Positions 51,870 to 59,874 of a stretch of DNA of 64,000 nucleotides are shown piece after piece. This DNA is from Pseudomonas sp. dw_358 (GTDB lineage: Bacteria; Pseudomonadota; Gammaproteobacteria; Pseudomonadales; Pseudomonadaceae). The notes under the pieces were generated by a model. That model was not told the DNA's origin and made no database searches. It was given only the letters and a program-made list of their open reading frames with translations. The stretch spans positions 51,794-115,793 of the forward strand of contig NZ_JAAVUX010000018.1 of assembly GCF_018449655.1 (NCBI RefSeq), given 5' to 3'. Every line of letters starts with the position of its first letter. Position 1 is the stretch's first letter. The translations under genes were made by a program, and so were the position numbers.

Positions 51870-52841
51870 ATGTCGCTGCCCCGCCTTCTCTGCGCCGCGC
51901 TCTCCAGCGCAGCCCTGCTGTTCGTCGGCCTGACCGTGACCGCCGAGGCCGCCGACCTCGCACCGCTCAAGGTTGCCAACCAGAAGTCCGCGCTCAAGGT
52001 GCTGCTGCAAGTGTCCGGCGAGCTGGAACACGTGCCCTACACCCTCGATTTCTCCGAGTTTCCGGCAGCCGCCCCTCTGGGCGAAGCCCTCAACGCCGGC
52101 GCGGTGGATGTCGGCGGCCTGGGTGACGGCCCCTACGTCTTCGCCCTGGGCGCCGGCGCGCCACTCAAGGTGATCAGCATCACCCACCTGCAAGGCCGTC
52201 TCACCACCGCCATCCTCGTGCCCAAGGACTCGCCGATCAACCAGGTCAGCGACCTCAAGGGTAAACGCATCGTCACCACCAAAGGCTCCATCGGCCACCT
52301 GCTGGTGATCAAGGCCCTGCACGAGCAAGGCTTGACCGGCAAGGATGTCAGCTTCACCTACCTGATGCCCAGCGAGTCGCGCATGGTCCTGGAGAGTGGC
52401 CGCGTCGACGCCTGGTCCACCTGGGACCCCTACACCACCGTGGCCACCGCCCAAGGCGAAGAGCGGGTGCTGATCAGCGGCGAGAAACTGCTGAGCAACC
52501 ACCTGTACATGGCCGCCACCAGCCAGGCCATCGCCAACAAGCGGGTGCAATTGGATGACTTCGTCGCGCGGGTCGACCGCGCCTGGCAATGGGTCAACAA
52601 CCACCCCACCGAATACGCCACGGCCATGGCCAAGGTCACCGGCCTGCCCCTGGACGTCCAGCTCGCCGCCGCTAGAAACACCCACCTGGAGCGGGTCGAG
52701 ATCGACAACAGCGTCATCCAGGGCCTGCAGAAGACGGCCGACCTGTACCTGTCCGAAGGCATCCTCGACAAACCCGTGGACGTCTCCAAGGGTTTCGACC
52801 CCAGCTTCAACACCAGCGCACGACTGGCGCAGGCGCAGTAA
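51870..52841 (+). CDS. Second sulfonate-type ABC substrate-binding protein (SsuA-like)
   Basis: This 323-residue protein has a Sec signal peptide (LLFVGLTVTAEA-AD) and the NMT1/SsuA fold (KVANQKSALKVLLQVSGELE, EFPAAAPLGEALNAGAVDVG, LKGKRIVTTKGSIGHLLVIK). It differs from the Tat-exported binding protein on the other side of the divergent region. No second permease or ATPase lies nearby, so both binding proteins may feed one transporter. Confidence 0.88.
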   Translation: MSLPRLLCAALSSAALLFVGLTVTAEAADLAPLKVANQKSALKVLLQVSGELEHVPYTLDFSEFPAAAPLGEALNAGAVDVGGLGDGPYVFALGAGAPLKVISITHLQGRLTTAILVPKDSPINQVSDLKGKRIVTTKGSIGHLLVIKALHEQGLTGKDVSFTYLMPSESRMVLESGRVDAWSTWDPYTTVATAQGEERVLISGEKLLSNHLYMAATSQAIANKRVQLDDFVARVDRAWQWVNNHPTEYATAMAKVTGLPLDVQLAAARNTHLERVEIDNSVIQGLQKTADLYLSEGILDKPVDVSKGFDPSFNTSARLAQAQ

Positions 52842-52871
52842 CCCTCTTGTCCCCCTCTAAGGAAAGCTGCC

Positions 52872-53552
52872 ATGAGTGAATCCCTGAATCAGCAACTGGC
52901 CGATTTGCACGCCGAACGCGAGCGCAGCTGGGACCCGGCCGCGCTGGCGGTAAACGTCCGGCAACGCCAGCGTCTGGTGGACGAAGCGCCGGGTCGTGGC
53001 TTCGTGCGAGCCGGCGACTCCCTGGCGCCTTTCGACTTGCTGAAGCTGGAAGGTGGGACCTTGAGCCTCGACGCCCTGGTCAGCGACGGCCCGGCGGTGC
53101 TGGTGTTCTTTCGCTTCGCCGGCTGCCCGGCCTGCAACCTGGCCATCCCCCACTACGAGCGGGAACTGCAACCGTGGCTCCGGGCTCAGGGGATACCGCT
53201 GGTGGCGGTGAGCCCGCAGGTGCCGGAGCGGCTGATCGAGATCAAGGAGCGCCATCGTTTGACCTTGCAAGTGGCCAGCGACCCCGACAACACCCTGGCT
53301 CGGCGCCTGGGCATCGTCTATGAATTCGACGAGGCCTCAAAGGCCGCGGCCTTGGCCAAAGGCAAGGGCATTGGCGAGGTGACTGGCACCGGAACCTGGG
53401 AACTGCCCCAGCCGACGGTGGTCGTCATCGGTCAGGACCGGGTGGTGTACTTTGCCGAGGTCAGCCCGGACTGGCTGGTACGCGCAGAGGTGCAGCCGGT
53501 GATCGAGGCGGTCAGGGCGTTGGTGGGCAGCGAGGTCGAGGTAGCAGTCTGA
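52872..53552 (+). CDS. AhpC/TSA-family peroxiredoxin-like protein
   Basis: This 226-residue thioredoxin-fold protein has FRFAGCPACNLAIPHYE in the position of the peroxidatic loop. The two cysteines form CPAC rather than the usual VCP, closer to AhpC/TSA-like redox proteins than to classical peroxiredoxins. AAGGA precedes the ATG. It follows the second binding protein by 30 bases, and peroxiredoxins are commonly co-induced with sulfonate use, so a role in oxidative protection during flavin oxygenation is likely. Confidence 0.85.
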   Translation: MSESLNQQLADLHAERERSWDPAALAVNVRQRQRLVDEAPGRGFVRAGDSLAPFDLLKLEGGTLSLDALVSDGPAVLVFFRFAGCPACNLAIPHYERELQPWLRAQGIPLVAVSPQVPERLIEIKERHRLTLQVASDPDNTLARRLGIVYEFDEASKAAALAKGKGIGEVTGTGTWELPQPTVVVIGQDRVVYFAEVSPDWLVRAEVQPVIEAVRALVGSEVEVAV

Positions 53553-53888
53553 TGGAATAGCGAGCCACCGGCACCCACCTGCCCATCATCCTGCTTCCCC
53601 ACGGCCACGGCCCTTCGGGTGCTCCGCTGTGCTGGCGCTCGCGGGTGCTGGACATGCGCCTGATGATTGATCGGCTCAGGTGGGTTGTGCACAGTCAGTC
53701 ATCCTATCGCAGGCAAGTCCGGCCACTGCGCTGCCAGCCCTTTGGCACAACTTATGCTTGGATCACTCCGTCCCTCCCTACCCAGGGCCACGCCTACCGC
53801 TTCACTGCGGGCAGGCGCTCCCTTGCCTGTTGCCTAAATAGCAACAGTCGCGACGCAGTCTGCCGCCGGGGCTGTTGCGGAGTGCACC
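53553..53888. other. Intergenic region between the sulfur module and the rut-like cluster
   Basis: This 336-base stretch has no supported gene. It contains the perfect inverted repeat at 53827-53847 just upstream of the LysR gene. The remainder (53570-53826) has no recognisable structure beyond C-rich, low-complexity sequence around 53590-53640. Confidence 0.5.
53827..53847. promoter_or_regulatory. Perfect inverted repeat upstream of the LysR gene (candidate LysR operator)
   Basis: CTGTTGC-CTAAATA-GCAACAG has two perfect 7-base arms and a 7-base AT-rich centre, containing a T-N11-A element (TGCCTAAATAGCA). Its 11-base core TGCCTAAATAG (53831-53841) occurs again at 54855-54865 before the first enzyme gene. 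It lies 41 bases before the LysR start, a typical autoregulatory position. Confidence 0.65.
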
Positions 53889-54791
53889 GTGAATTTTACT
53901 GCGTTTCGCTACTTCAACGAGGTCGCCAATTCCAAGGCAATCCGCCGTGCCGCCGATCGGTTGCACGTCACCCCGTCAGCCATCAGCCGGCAGATTTCGC
54001 TGCTCGAGCACCAGCTTGGTGCGCCCTTGTTCGAGCGCACGAAAAGCGGCGTCGAGCTGACCGCCGCCGGGGTCATGCTGGAGCGCTATACCCGCCGCCT
54101 GTTTCGCGACCTTGATCGGGTGCGCGAAGGCATTGCCGCATTCCGTTCGCTGGACCAGGGTGAGGTGAAGATCCACGCCATGGAGGGCGTGCTCTCCAAT
54201 TTTCTGCCTGAAGCGATCTGCGCCTTCATGGAGCATCATCCCGGCATCGACTTCCAGGTCACCACCTGTTCCAGCGACCTGATCATGGAAGCGCTGATCC
54301 GCGACGAGACCGACATCGGCATCATCTATAACCCCGAGCTGCGCTTCGAAATCGACGTGGCTGCCGAGCGCAAGGAACCGGTGGTGTGCCTGGTGGCCCC
54401 CGATGATGAGTTCGCCGGTCTGTCGCGGGTCAGCATGCAGCAACTGTGCAAGCGTCCGCTTGCCTTGCCCCGCCCCAGCTTTGGTCTGCGCCAGTTGTTC
54501 GACCGCACCGCCGAGGCACGGCAGAACAAGCTGCGCATTGTCGTCGAAGCCAACAACCTCGACATTCTCCGGGCCATGGCCGTGCAAGGACGTTGCGTGA
54601 CCATCGGCCCGGCAATCTCCGCACGCCGCGAGATCGACGCCGGGCTGCTCAAGGCCATCCCTATCGACCTGGAATCGTTTGCCAATGTGCGCTCGGCGGT
54701 CTGTGTGCATCAGGAGCGGGTGCCGAGCTACGCCGCCAATGCTTTCGTCAAGTTTCTCAAAAGCCGCTTTCCGCTCGTGGCCAGCGCGTAG
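53889..54791 (+). CDS. LysR-family regulator of the rut-like cluster
   Basis: This 300-residue regulator has the helix-turn-helix AIRRAADRLHVTPSAISRQI followed by SLLEHQLGAPLFERTKSGVE. The effector domain has VKIHAMEGVLSNFLPEAIC and shows the usual two-lobe layout. The start is a GTG with GGAG six bases before it (MNFTAFRYF). It is followed by the catabolic cluster on the same strand, and the operator core found upstream of it is repeated before the next gene, so it probably controls both. Confidence 0.88.
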   Translation: MNFTAFRYFNEVANSKAIRRAADRLHVTPSAISRQISLLEHQLGAPLFERTKSGVELTAAGVMLERYTRRLFRDLDRVREGIAAFRSLDQGEVKIHAMEGVLSNFLPEAICAFMEHHPGIDFQVTTCSSDLIMEALIRDETDIGIIYNPELRFEIDVAAERKEPVVCLVAPDDEFAGLSRVSMQQLCKRPLALPRPSFGLRQLFDRTAEARQNKLRIVVEANNLDILRAMAVQGRCVTIGPAISARREIDAGLLKAIPIDLESFANVRSAVCVHQERVPSYAANAFVKFLKSRFPLVASA

Positions 54792-54854
54792 GGGTGTTCG
54801 AATCTGGTCAACACGGCATGCAGCAAAGGTGGTTACACGCTCTTTTCAGGCCCG

Positions 54855-54865
54855 TGCCTAAATAG
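54855..54865. promoter_or_regulatory. Second copy of the TGCCTAAATAG operator core
   Basis: The 11 bases are identical to the centre of the inverted repeat at 53827-53847. The flanks (CCCG on the left, GTCATC on the right) do not preserve the full dyad, so this would be a weaker half-type site. It lies 58 bases before the RutD-like ATG. Confidence 0.55.
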
Positions 54866-54923
54866 GTCATCCGCGAAAGTCATTGCACCCACCTTCGCGC
54901 CGACACCGAACAGGGGAAGCGAG

Positions 54924-55730
54924 ATGCCGAGCATCATCACCAATGGAATCCAGACTCACTACGAGATGCAGGGCAGCGGCCCGGCGCTGGTCTTTGCCTC
55001 CGGGCTGGGGGGCACCGGGGCCTACTGGAAGCCGCAGATCGAAGCCTTTGCCAACGACTACACCGTGGTCACTTACGATCAGCGCGGTGCCGGCAGCTCC
55101 GAGCACCCTGCCGGGCCCTACAGCATCGGCGAGTTGGCCGATGACTTGAAAGCGTTGATAGAAAGCCTTGGTCTGGTGCGCCCGCTGCTCATCGGCCACT
55201 CCACCGGCGGCGCCATTGGCCAGGTGCTGGCGGCCCGTGAACCCGAACTGCTCAGCGGGATGATCCAGTACGCCAGCTGGGCGTTCTCCGACGCGCACTT
55301 CCAATGGTGCTTCCGCATGCGCCGGGCGCTGCTCGCCGGCACCTCGCTGGAAGAGTATGTGCACGGCAGCGCGCTGTTCCTTTACCCGCCCGAGTATGTC
55401 CAGACCCACGCCGAAACCCTGTCCCCGGCGCTGCTGGCCTCGGTGGCCAGGTTCCCGGCGCGCGAAACGGTGCTGGCGCGCATCGACGCCATCACCGCCC
55501 ATGACGCCCGCGCCCTGCTTGCGCAGATCCGCATCCCGACCCTGGTGGTGTGCGCCGAGGACGACATCCTCACCCCGCCCTACCAGTCACGCTTGCTGGC
55601 CGAAGGCATTGCCGACGCCGAGCTGCGCATCGTCGCCAAGGGCGGCCATAGCTTTTCAGAAACGCAGACCCACATGTTCAACGCCATTGCGCGCGATTTC
55701 TTTGCGGCCCACGCCGCATCCGTCCTTTAA
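54924..55730 (+). CDS. RutD-like alpha/beta hydrolase
   Basis: This 268-residue hydrolase closely tracks RutD, which is thought to speed hydrolysis of aminoacrylate/carbamate intermediates in uracil breakdown. Shared features are SGLGGTGAYWKPQI, VVTYDQRGAGSSEHPAGPYS, CFRMRRALLAG and GSALFLYPPEY. Unlike E. coli RutD, whose elbow is GHALGA, this protein has a Ser nucleophile in GHSTGGA, so it could be an active serine hydrolase. GGGGAAGCGAG precedes the ATG. It opens the catabolic operon. Confidence 0.85.
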   Translation: MPSIITNGIQTHYEMQGSGPALVFASGLGGTGAYWKPQIEAFANDYTVVTYDQRGAGSSEHPAGPYSIGELADDLKALIESLGLVRPLLIGHSTGGAIGQVLAAREPELLSGMIQYASWAFSDAHFQWCFRMRRALLAGTSLEEYVHGSALFLYPPEYVQTHAETLSPALLASVARFPARETVLARIDAITAHDARALLAQIRIPTLVVCAEDDILTPPYQSRLLAEGIADAELRIVAKGGHSFSETQTHMFNAIARDFFAAHAASVL

Positions 55731-55745
55731 AGCGAGGAGCGCTTC

Positions 55746-56864
55746 ATGCCTGGCCAAGATGAAAAAACCGTCGAGTTCGGCGTCTTCCTGCCAGTCGGCA
55801 ACGGCGGCTGGATCACCTCCACCACCAGCCCGCAACTGCCGGCCACCTACGACTACAACAAGCAAGTGGCCATTCTGGCCGAGAACCTGGGCTTTGACTT
55901 CGCCCTGTCCATGGCCAAATGGCGTGGCTACGGCGGCCCGTCCAAACACTGGGACGTAACCCTGGAAAGCCTCACCACCATGGCCGGGATCGCCGAAGCC
56001 ACCTCGCGCATCGGCGTCTGGGGCACCGTACATACCATGGTCTTTCACCCGGCCGTGGTGGCGAAGATGAGCGCCGTGCTGGACCAGATTTCCAAGGGCC
56101 GTTTCGGCCTCAACATCGTCTCCGGCTCCAACCCCACCGATCAGGGGCAGATGGGCCTGTGGATGGACCTGGACCATTCCGAACGCTACGAAATGGCCGA
56201 AGAATGGCTGACGGTACTCAAGCGCCTGTGGAGCGAAGACCGGGTCGATCACCAGGGCAAGCACTTCCAGCTCACCGACTGCATGTCCAACCCCAAGCCG
56301 GCCAGCGCGCCGCCGATCATCTGCGCCGGCGCCTCGGACCGCGGCTTTCTGTTCACCATTGCCAACTGCACCGGCAGCTTCATGCTCGGCTCAGACCAGG
56401 ACGACTTCATCAAGACCGGCCTGCGCGCCAAGGAGCTCGCCGCTCAGCAAGGCAAACCGGACTTCAAGACCTACGGCCTGTTTACCATCGTTCCCGGCGC
56501 CACCGATGCCGAGGCCCGCGAGCGCGTCGCGTTGTATGACGCCGGCGTCGACGCCGTGGCGCTGGACAACCAGACCCGCGAGTACTCCGGCGACAAGAGC
56601 TTCAAACAGAACACCATGGCACAGCGCTTTGTTTCCCAGGGCGAACAGCGCAACTCCATGACCCGCGCCGCCCTGGTGGGCTCGCCGGAGACCATCGGCA
56701 ATCAGCTGGCGCACATCGTCAAGGGCGCACAATTGGACGGCGTGACCGTGATCGTCCCGGACTTCATCGACGATCTGCGCACGGTCGGCACCGAGGTGCT
56801 GGAAGTGCTTGAGCACCACGGCGTAAAGACCAACGCGCGGGCTTACCAGAAGGCGAACCGCTGA
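55746..56864 (+). CDS. RutA-like FMN-dependent monooxygenase
   Basis: This 372-residue LLM flavoenzyme resembles pyrimidine monooxygenase RutA, which cleaves the uracil ring between N3 and C4. Landmarks are FGVFLPVGNGGWITST, FDFALSMAKWRGYGG, GRFGLNIVSGSNPTDQGQMG, and PPIICAGASDRGF. The Asn/Thr-rich flavin pocket of RutA-type enzymes appears conserved. GAGGAG lies before the ATG. It is 15 bases after the hydrolase and its TGA overlaps the next ATG. It is the key enzyme of the proposed ring-opening pathway; the true substrate is unknown. Confidence 0.85.
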   Translation: MPGQDEKTVEFGVFLPVGNGGWITSTTSPQLPATYDYNKQVAILAENLGFDFALSMAKWRGYGGPSKHWDVTLESLTTMAGIAEATSRIGVWGTVHTMVFHPAVVAKMSAVLDQISKGRFGLNIVSGSNPTDQGQMGLWMDLDHSERYEMAEEWLTVLKRLWSEDRVDHQGKHFQLTDCMSNPKPASAPPIICAGASDRGFLFTIANCTGSFMLGSDQDDFIKTGLRAKELAAQQGKPDFKTYGLFTIVPGATDAEARERVALYDAGVDAVALDNQTREYSGDKSFKQNTMAQRFVSQGEQRNSMTRAALVGSPETIGNQLAHIVKGAQLDGVTVIVPDFIDDLRTVGTEVLEVLEHHGVKTNARAYQKANR

Positions 56865-57256
56865 TGAAGGACGGTCCATTCAACCCCCAAGGGGTCAAGC
56901 AGCAGACCTACTACAACCATGGCGTGGTGCGCCGGGGCCAGCCGCTGTTTCTGACCGGCCAGGTGGCCTGGGACGCGGACGGCCGCGTGGTCGGCAAAGG
57001 CGACATCGATGCCCAGGTAGACAAGATCTGGGAAAACATTGGTTTGGCGATCACGGGACTGGGGGTGGGGCCGGAAGCGATCGTCAAGCTGACGACCTTT
57101 GCATTGTCGCGCGACAGCATCCCTTCGCTGCACCGGGCCCGCGCGGCGTTTTTCGCCGGGCATGACCTGCCAGCCAGCACCTTTGTGATGGTGGCTGGGT
57201 TGGCCGATGCGGATTTGCTGGCAGAGATCGAGGTGACGGTGATCTTGCCGGAGTAA
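56864..57256 (+). CDS. RidA-family protein, RutC-like (lacks the catalytic Arg)
   Basis: This 130-residue Rid-family protein (LFLTGQVAWDADGRVVGKGD, IVKLTTFALSRDSIPSLHRA) stands where RutC would be. Its C-terminal strand reads LPASTFVMVAGLAD, so the substrate-binding Arg of active RidA/RutC proteins (PAR-x-x-V) is replaced by Ser-Thr. It may therefore not deaminate enamines or may act on a different intermediate. The ATG overlaps the RutA-like stop (TGATG), so translation is coupled. Confidence 0.85.
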   Translation: MKDGPFNPQGVKQQTYYNHGVVRRGQPLFLTGQVAWDADGRVVGKGDIDAQVDKIWENIGLAITGLGVGPEAIVKLTTFALSRDSIPSLHRARAAFFAGHDLPASTFVMVAGLADADLLAEIEVTVILPE

Positions 57257-57270
57257 ACGTGGCCTGTTTC

Positions 57271-57332
57271 TGCAGGACCTGGCTGGCTCGGGAACTCGGC
57301 CAACACCGTTCCCGAGCAAGCTTGGTCCTACA
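57271..57332. repeat. REP-like inverted repeat inside the rut-like cluster
   Basis: TGCAGGACCTGGCTGGCTCG-GGAAC and GTTCCCGAGCAAGCTTGGTC-CTACA form an imperfect inverted pair between the RutC-like gene and the BMP-type importer genes. It divides the cluster into two halves and could be a partial transcript end. Confidence 0.6.
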
Positions 57333-57397
57333 GAGTTGGGCCGATAGCTTCCAGAGAAAAACTGACAGACAACCACCAGGCGACCAGGAGTCTCGAC

Positions 57398-58360
57398 ATG
57401 ACCGTTAAAACACTATTGGCCCTCACCGTCACCGCTACCCTGGGCTTTGTCTCCCTTGCCCAGGCCGCCGATGCCACGCGCACGGCGGCGCTGTTCACCG
57501 GCGCGGTGTCTCAGGGCACCTGGGACAGCGGCGGCTACAACGGCTTCAAGGCCATGGCCGATGCCCAGGGCTTCAAATCCAGCTACCTGGAACACACCAC
57601 CTACGAGGCCGCCCCGGCCGCGTTGCGCCAACTGGCGGCGGACGGCGTCAAGCTGATCATCGTGCACTCGTCGGGCTACTCGGCCGCGATCAAGGAGGTT
57701 GCACCGTCCTTCCCCAAGACCCAGTTTGTCCTGTATTCCTATGAGGGCTCCACCGCCAACCTGCCCAACTACACGGCCTGGTCGGTGGATTGGGACGAGT
57801 ACGGCTTCATCCTCGGCGCCATGGCCGCCGCCGCCAGCAAGTCCGGGCACATCGCAGTGGTGGCCGGTGAGCCGATTCCGTCGGCCGAGCGCACCTTGCA
57901 GTTCATCAAGAAAGGCGCCGCCTACGTCAACCCCAAGGTCCAGGTGGACAGCGCCTACGTCGGCTCCTTCGAAGACGTGGCCCGGGCCAAGGAAATCACC
58001 ACCGGGCTGATCGCCCGCGGTGCCGACTTCGTCATCCCGTCCGCCGACACCGCCGACGCGGGTATCCAGCAGGCCGCCGACGAAGAAGGTGTGCTGACCA
58101 TGGGCGAGTACGGCGACCAGTCCAAGCTCTACCCCAACGCGGTGATGACCTCCACCGTCATGAACTTCGGCAAATCCTACGCCGACATGGGCAAGGCCTA
58201 CGCCGCCGGCAAGCTGGGCAACCACATCGTGACCGAGAACCTCGCGTCCAAGGGCTGGTCCCTGACCACGCCCTTCGCCCACGTCGATGCCGGTGTCCAG
58301 GCCAAGGTCATGCAGGTCATGGCGGACCTGGCGGCCGGCAAGATCAAAATCGAAGAGTGA
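57398..58360 (+). CDS. BMP-family (nucleoside-binding) ABC transporter periplasmic protein
   Basis: This 320-residue protein has a signal peptide (TLGFVSLAQA-AD) without a lipobox, and a BMP/PnrA fold: GTWDSGGYNGFKAMADAQGF, LIIVHSSGYSAAIKEVAPSF, AVVAGEPIPSAERTL, IPSADTADAGIQQAADEEGV. BMP proteins bind purine nucleosides or related bases. AGGAG precedes the ATG. With the next three genes it forms a complete importer, presumably bringing in the substrate of the RutA-like enzyme. Confidence 0.88.
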   Translation: MTVKTLLALTVTATLGFVSLAQAADATRTAALFTGAVSQGTWDSGGYNGFKAMADAQGFKSSYLEHTTYEAAPAALRQLAADGVKLIIVHSSGYSAAIKEVAPSFPKTQFVLYSYEGSTANLPNYTAWSVDWDEYGFILGAMAAAASKSGHIAVVAGEPIPSAERTLQFIKKGAAYVNPKVQVDSAYVGSFEDVARAKEITTGLIARGADFVIPSADTADAGIQQAADEEGVLTMGEYGDQSKLYPNAVMTSTVMNFGKSYADMGKAYAAGKLGNHIVTENLASKGWSLTTPFAHVDAGVQAKVMQVMADLAAGKIKIEE

Positions 58361-58365
58361 GCCCC

Positions 58366-59874
58366 ATGAACGCCCCGATCATCGAGCTTGACCACGTCTC
58401 CAAACGCTACCCCAACGGCTTCCTGGCCCTGGAGCAGGTCTCGCTGGCCTTTCATGCCGGCGAGATCCACGGCCTGCTGGGCGAGAACGGGGCGGGCAAG
58501 TCGACGCTGATGAACATCCTCTACGGTGTCCATGAGCCGTCCGAAGGGGGCGTTCTGATGAGCGGCCGCCAGGTGATTCACCGGCGCCCGGCCGATGCCA
58601 TTGCCCATGGCATCGGCATGGTCCACCAGCACTTCAAGCTGGTGATGCCGTTTACCGTGACTGAAAACCTGGCGCTGGTGGCCAACGGCGAGCGGCGCAA
58701 AACCTTGCGCCGCCCGGCCGACGTGCGCGCTTTCATGGCCCGCTACAGCGTCGACCTGGACCCCGCCGCTGTGGTTGGCCAACTACCCCTGGCCTTGCAG
58801 CAGCGCGTGGAAATTCTCAAGGCGCTGATCAACGACAGCCAGGTGTTGTTGCTCGATGAGCCCTCCACCATCCTGACCCCGACCGAAATCGAAAACCTCT
58901 ACGCCACCCTGCGCCGGATTGCCGACCAGGGCACGGCGGTGGCGGTGGTCACCCATCATGTCGACGAGGTGTTGACCCACGTCGATCGCTACAGCGTGCT
59001 CAAGCGCGGCCGCACCAACGGCAGCGGGCTGACGGCAGACACCACCTCGGCACAGCTGGTCGAACGCATTGTCGGCCATGCCGTGGCCAACGACGCGCGC
59101 ATCGGCGCGCCTCGCTTGCCGGGCAGCGAGCGCCTGCGCCTGGCCGGCGCATCGCTGCGGCCCAGCAGCGGCTCGCCCGGCCTGCACAGCGTCGACCTGA
59201 CCCTGCGCGGCGGCGAAGTCCTTGGGGTGGCGGGGGTCGAGGGCAACGGCCAGAGCGAGTTGTTCAGCCTGCTGGCCGGACAGCGCCAACCCGAAACCGG
59301 ACACGTGTTGCGCAGCGGCCCCGAAGTCAGCGTGGCGCTGGTGCCCCAGGACCGTCATCACGAGGGGCTGTCGCTGGACCTGTCGGTGGCGCAGAACCTG
59401 CTCTACCCACGGATCATGGACGGCCAGTTCCGCCGCTTCGGCCTGCTGGACCATCGTGCCATCGGCAAGCAGGCCCAGCAGATGATCGACGCCGCCGACA
59501 TCCGCACCTGGTCGGCCAACAGCCCGGCTCGCTCGCTGTCCGGCGGCAACCAGCAAAAGATCGTGATCGCTCGGGCCATGGATCAGCAGGCCAGCATTGT
59601 CGTCGTCTACCAGCCCACCCGCGGCCTCGATGTCGCGGCTGCCGAAGCGGTGCTGACACGCCTGGCCGAGGCCGCCGAAAACGGCACCTGCGTGGTGATC
59701 ATCTCATCGAACATTGAAGAGCTCATCCGCGTCTCGGACCGTATTGTGGTGCTCAACGGCGGGCGCATCACCGGCGAAGTCAGCGGCGCGGGCCTGTCGG
59801 TCAAGGCCATCGGCCCACTGATGACGCTTCACCATCCCCTTCCGACCCCCTCCCTGGAGCCTCTCGATGCCTGA
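58366..59874 (+). CDS. BMP-associated ABC transporter ATPase with two domains
   Basis: This 502-residue tandem ATPase has Walker A GENGAGKST in the first domain. Its usual signature (LSVGxQQRVEI) reads LPLALQQRVEILKAL, and Walker B is LLLDEPSTILTP. The second domain has the degenerate Walker A GVEGNGQSELF but an intact LSGGNQQKIVIARAM and QPTRGLD. The altered first-domain signature is unusual for the family. The ATG at 58366 was chosen; a GTG at 58357 overlaps the upstream stop. It powers nucleoside/base import. Confidence 0.88.
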   Translation: MNAPIIELDHVSKRYPNGFLALEQVSLAFHAGEIHGLLGENGAGKSTLMNILYGVHEPSEGGVLMSGRQVIHRRPADAIAHGIGMVHQHFKLVMPFTVTENLALVANGERRKTLRRPADVRAFMARYSVDLDPAAVVGQLPLALQQRVEILKALINDSQVLLLDEPSTILTPTEIENLYATLRRIADQGTAVAVVTHHVDEVLTHVDRYSVLKRGRTNGSGLTADTTSAQLVERIVGHAVANDARIGAPRLPGSERLRLAGASLRPSSGSPGLHSVDLTLRGGEVLGVAGVEGNGQSELFSLLAGQRQPETGHVLRSGPEVSVALVPQDRHHEGLSLDLSVAQNLLYPRIMDGQFRRFGLLDHRAIGKQAQQMIDAADIRTWSANSPARSLSGGNQQKIVIARAMDQQASIVVVYQPTRGLDVAAAEAVLTRLAEAAENGTCVVIISSNIEELIRVSDRIVVLNGGRITGEVSGAGLSVKAIGPLMTLHHPLPTPSLEPLDA

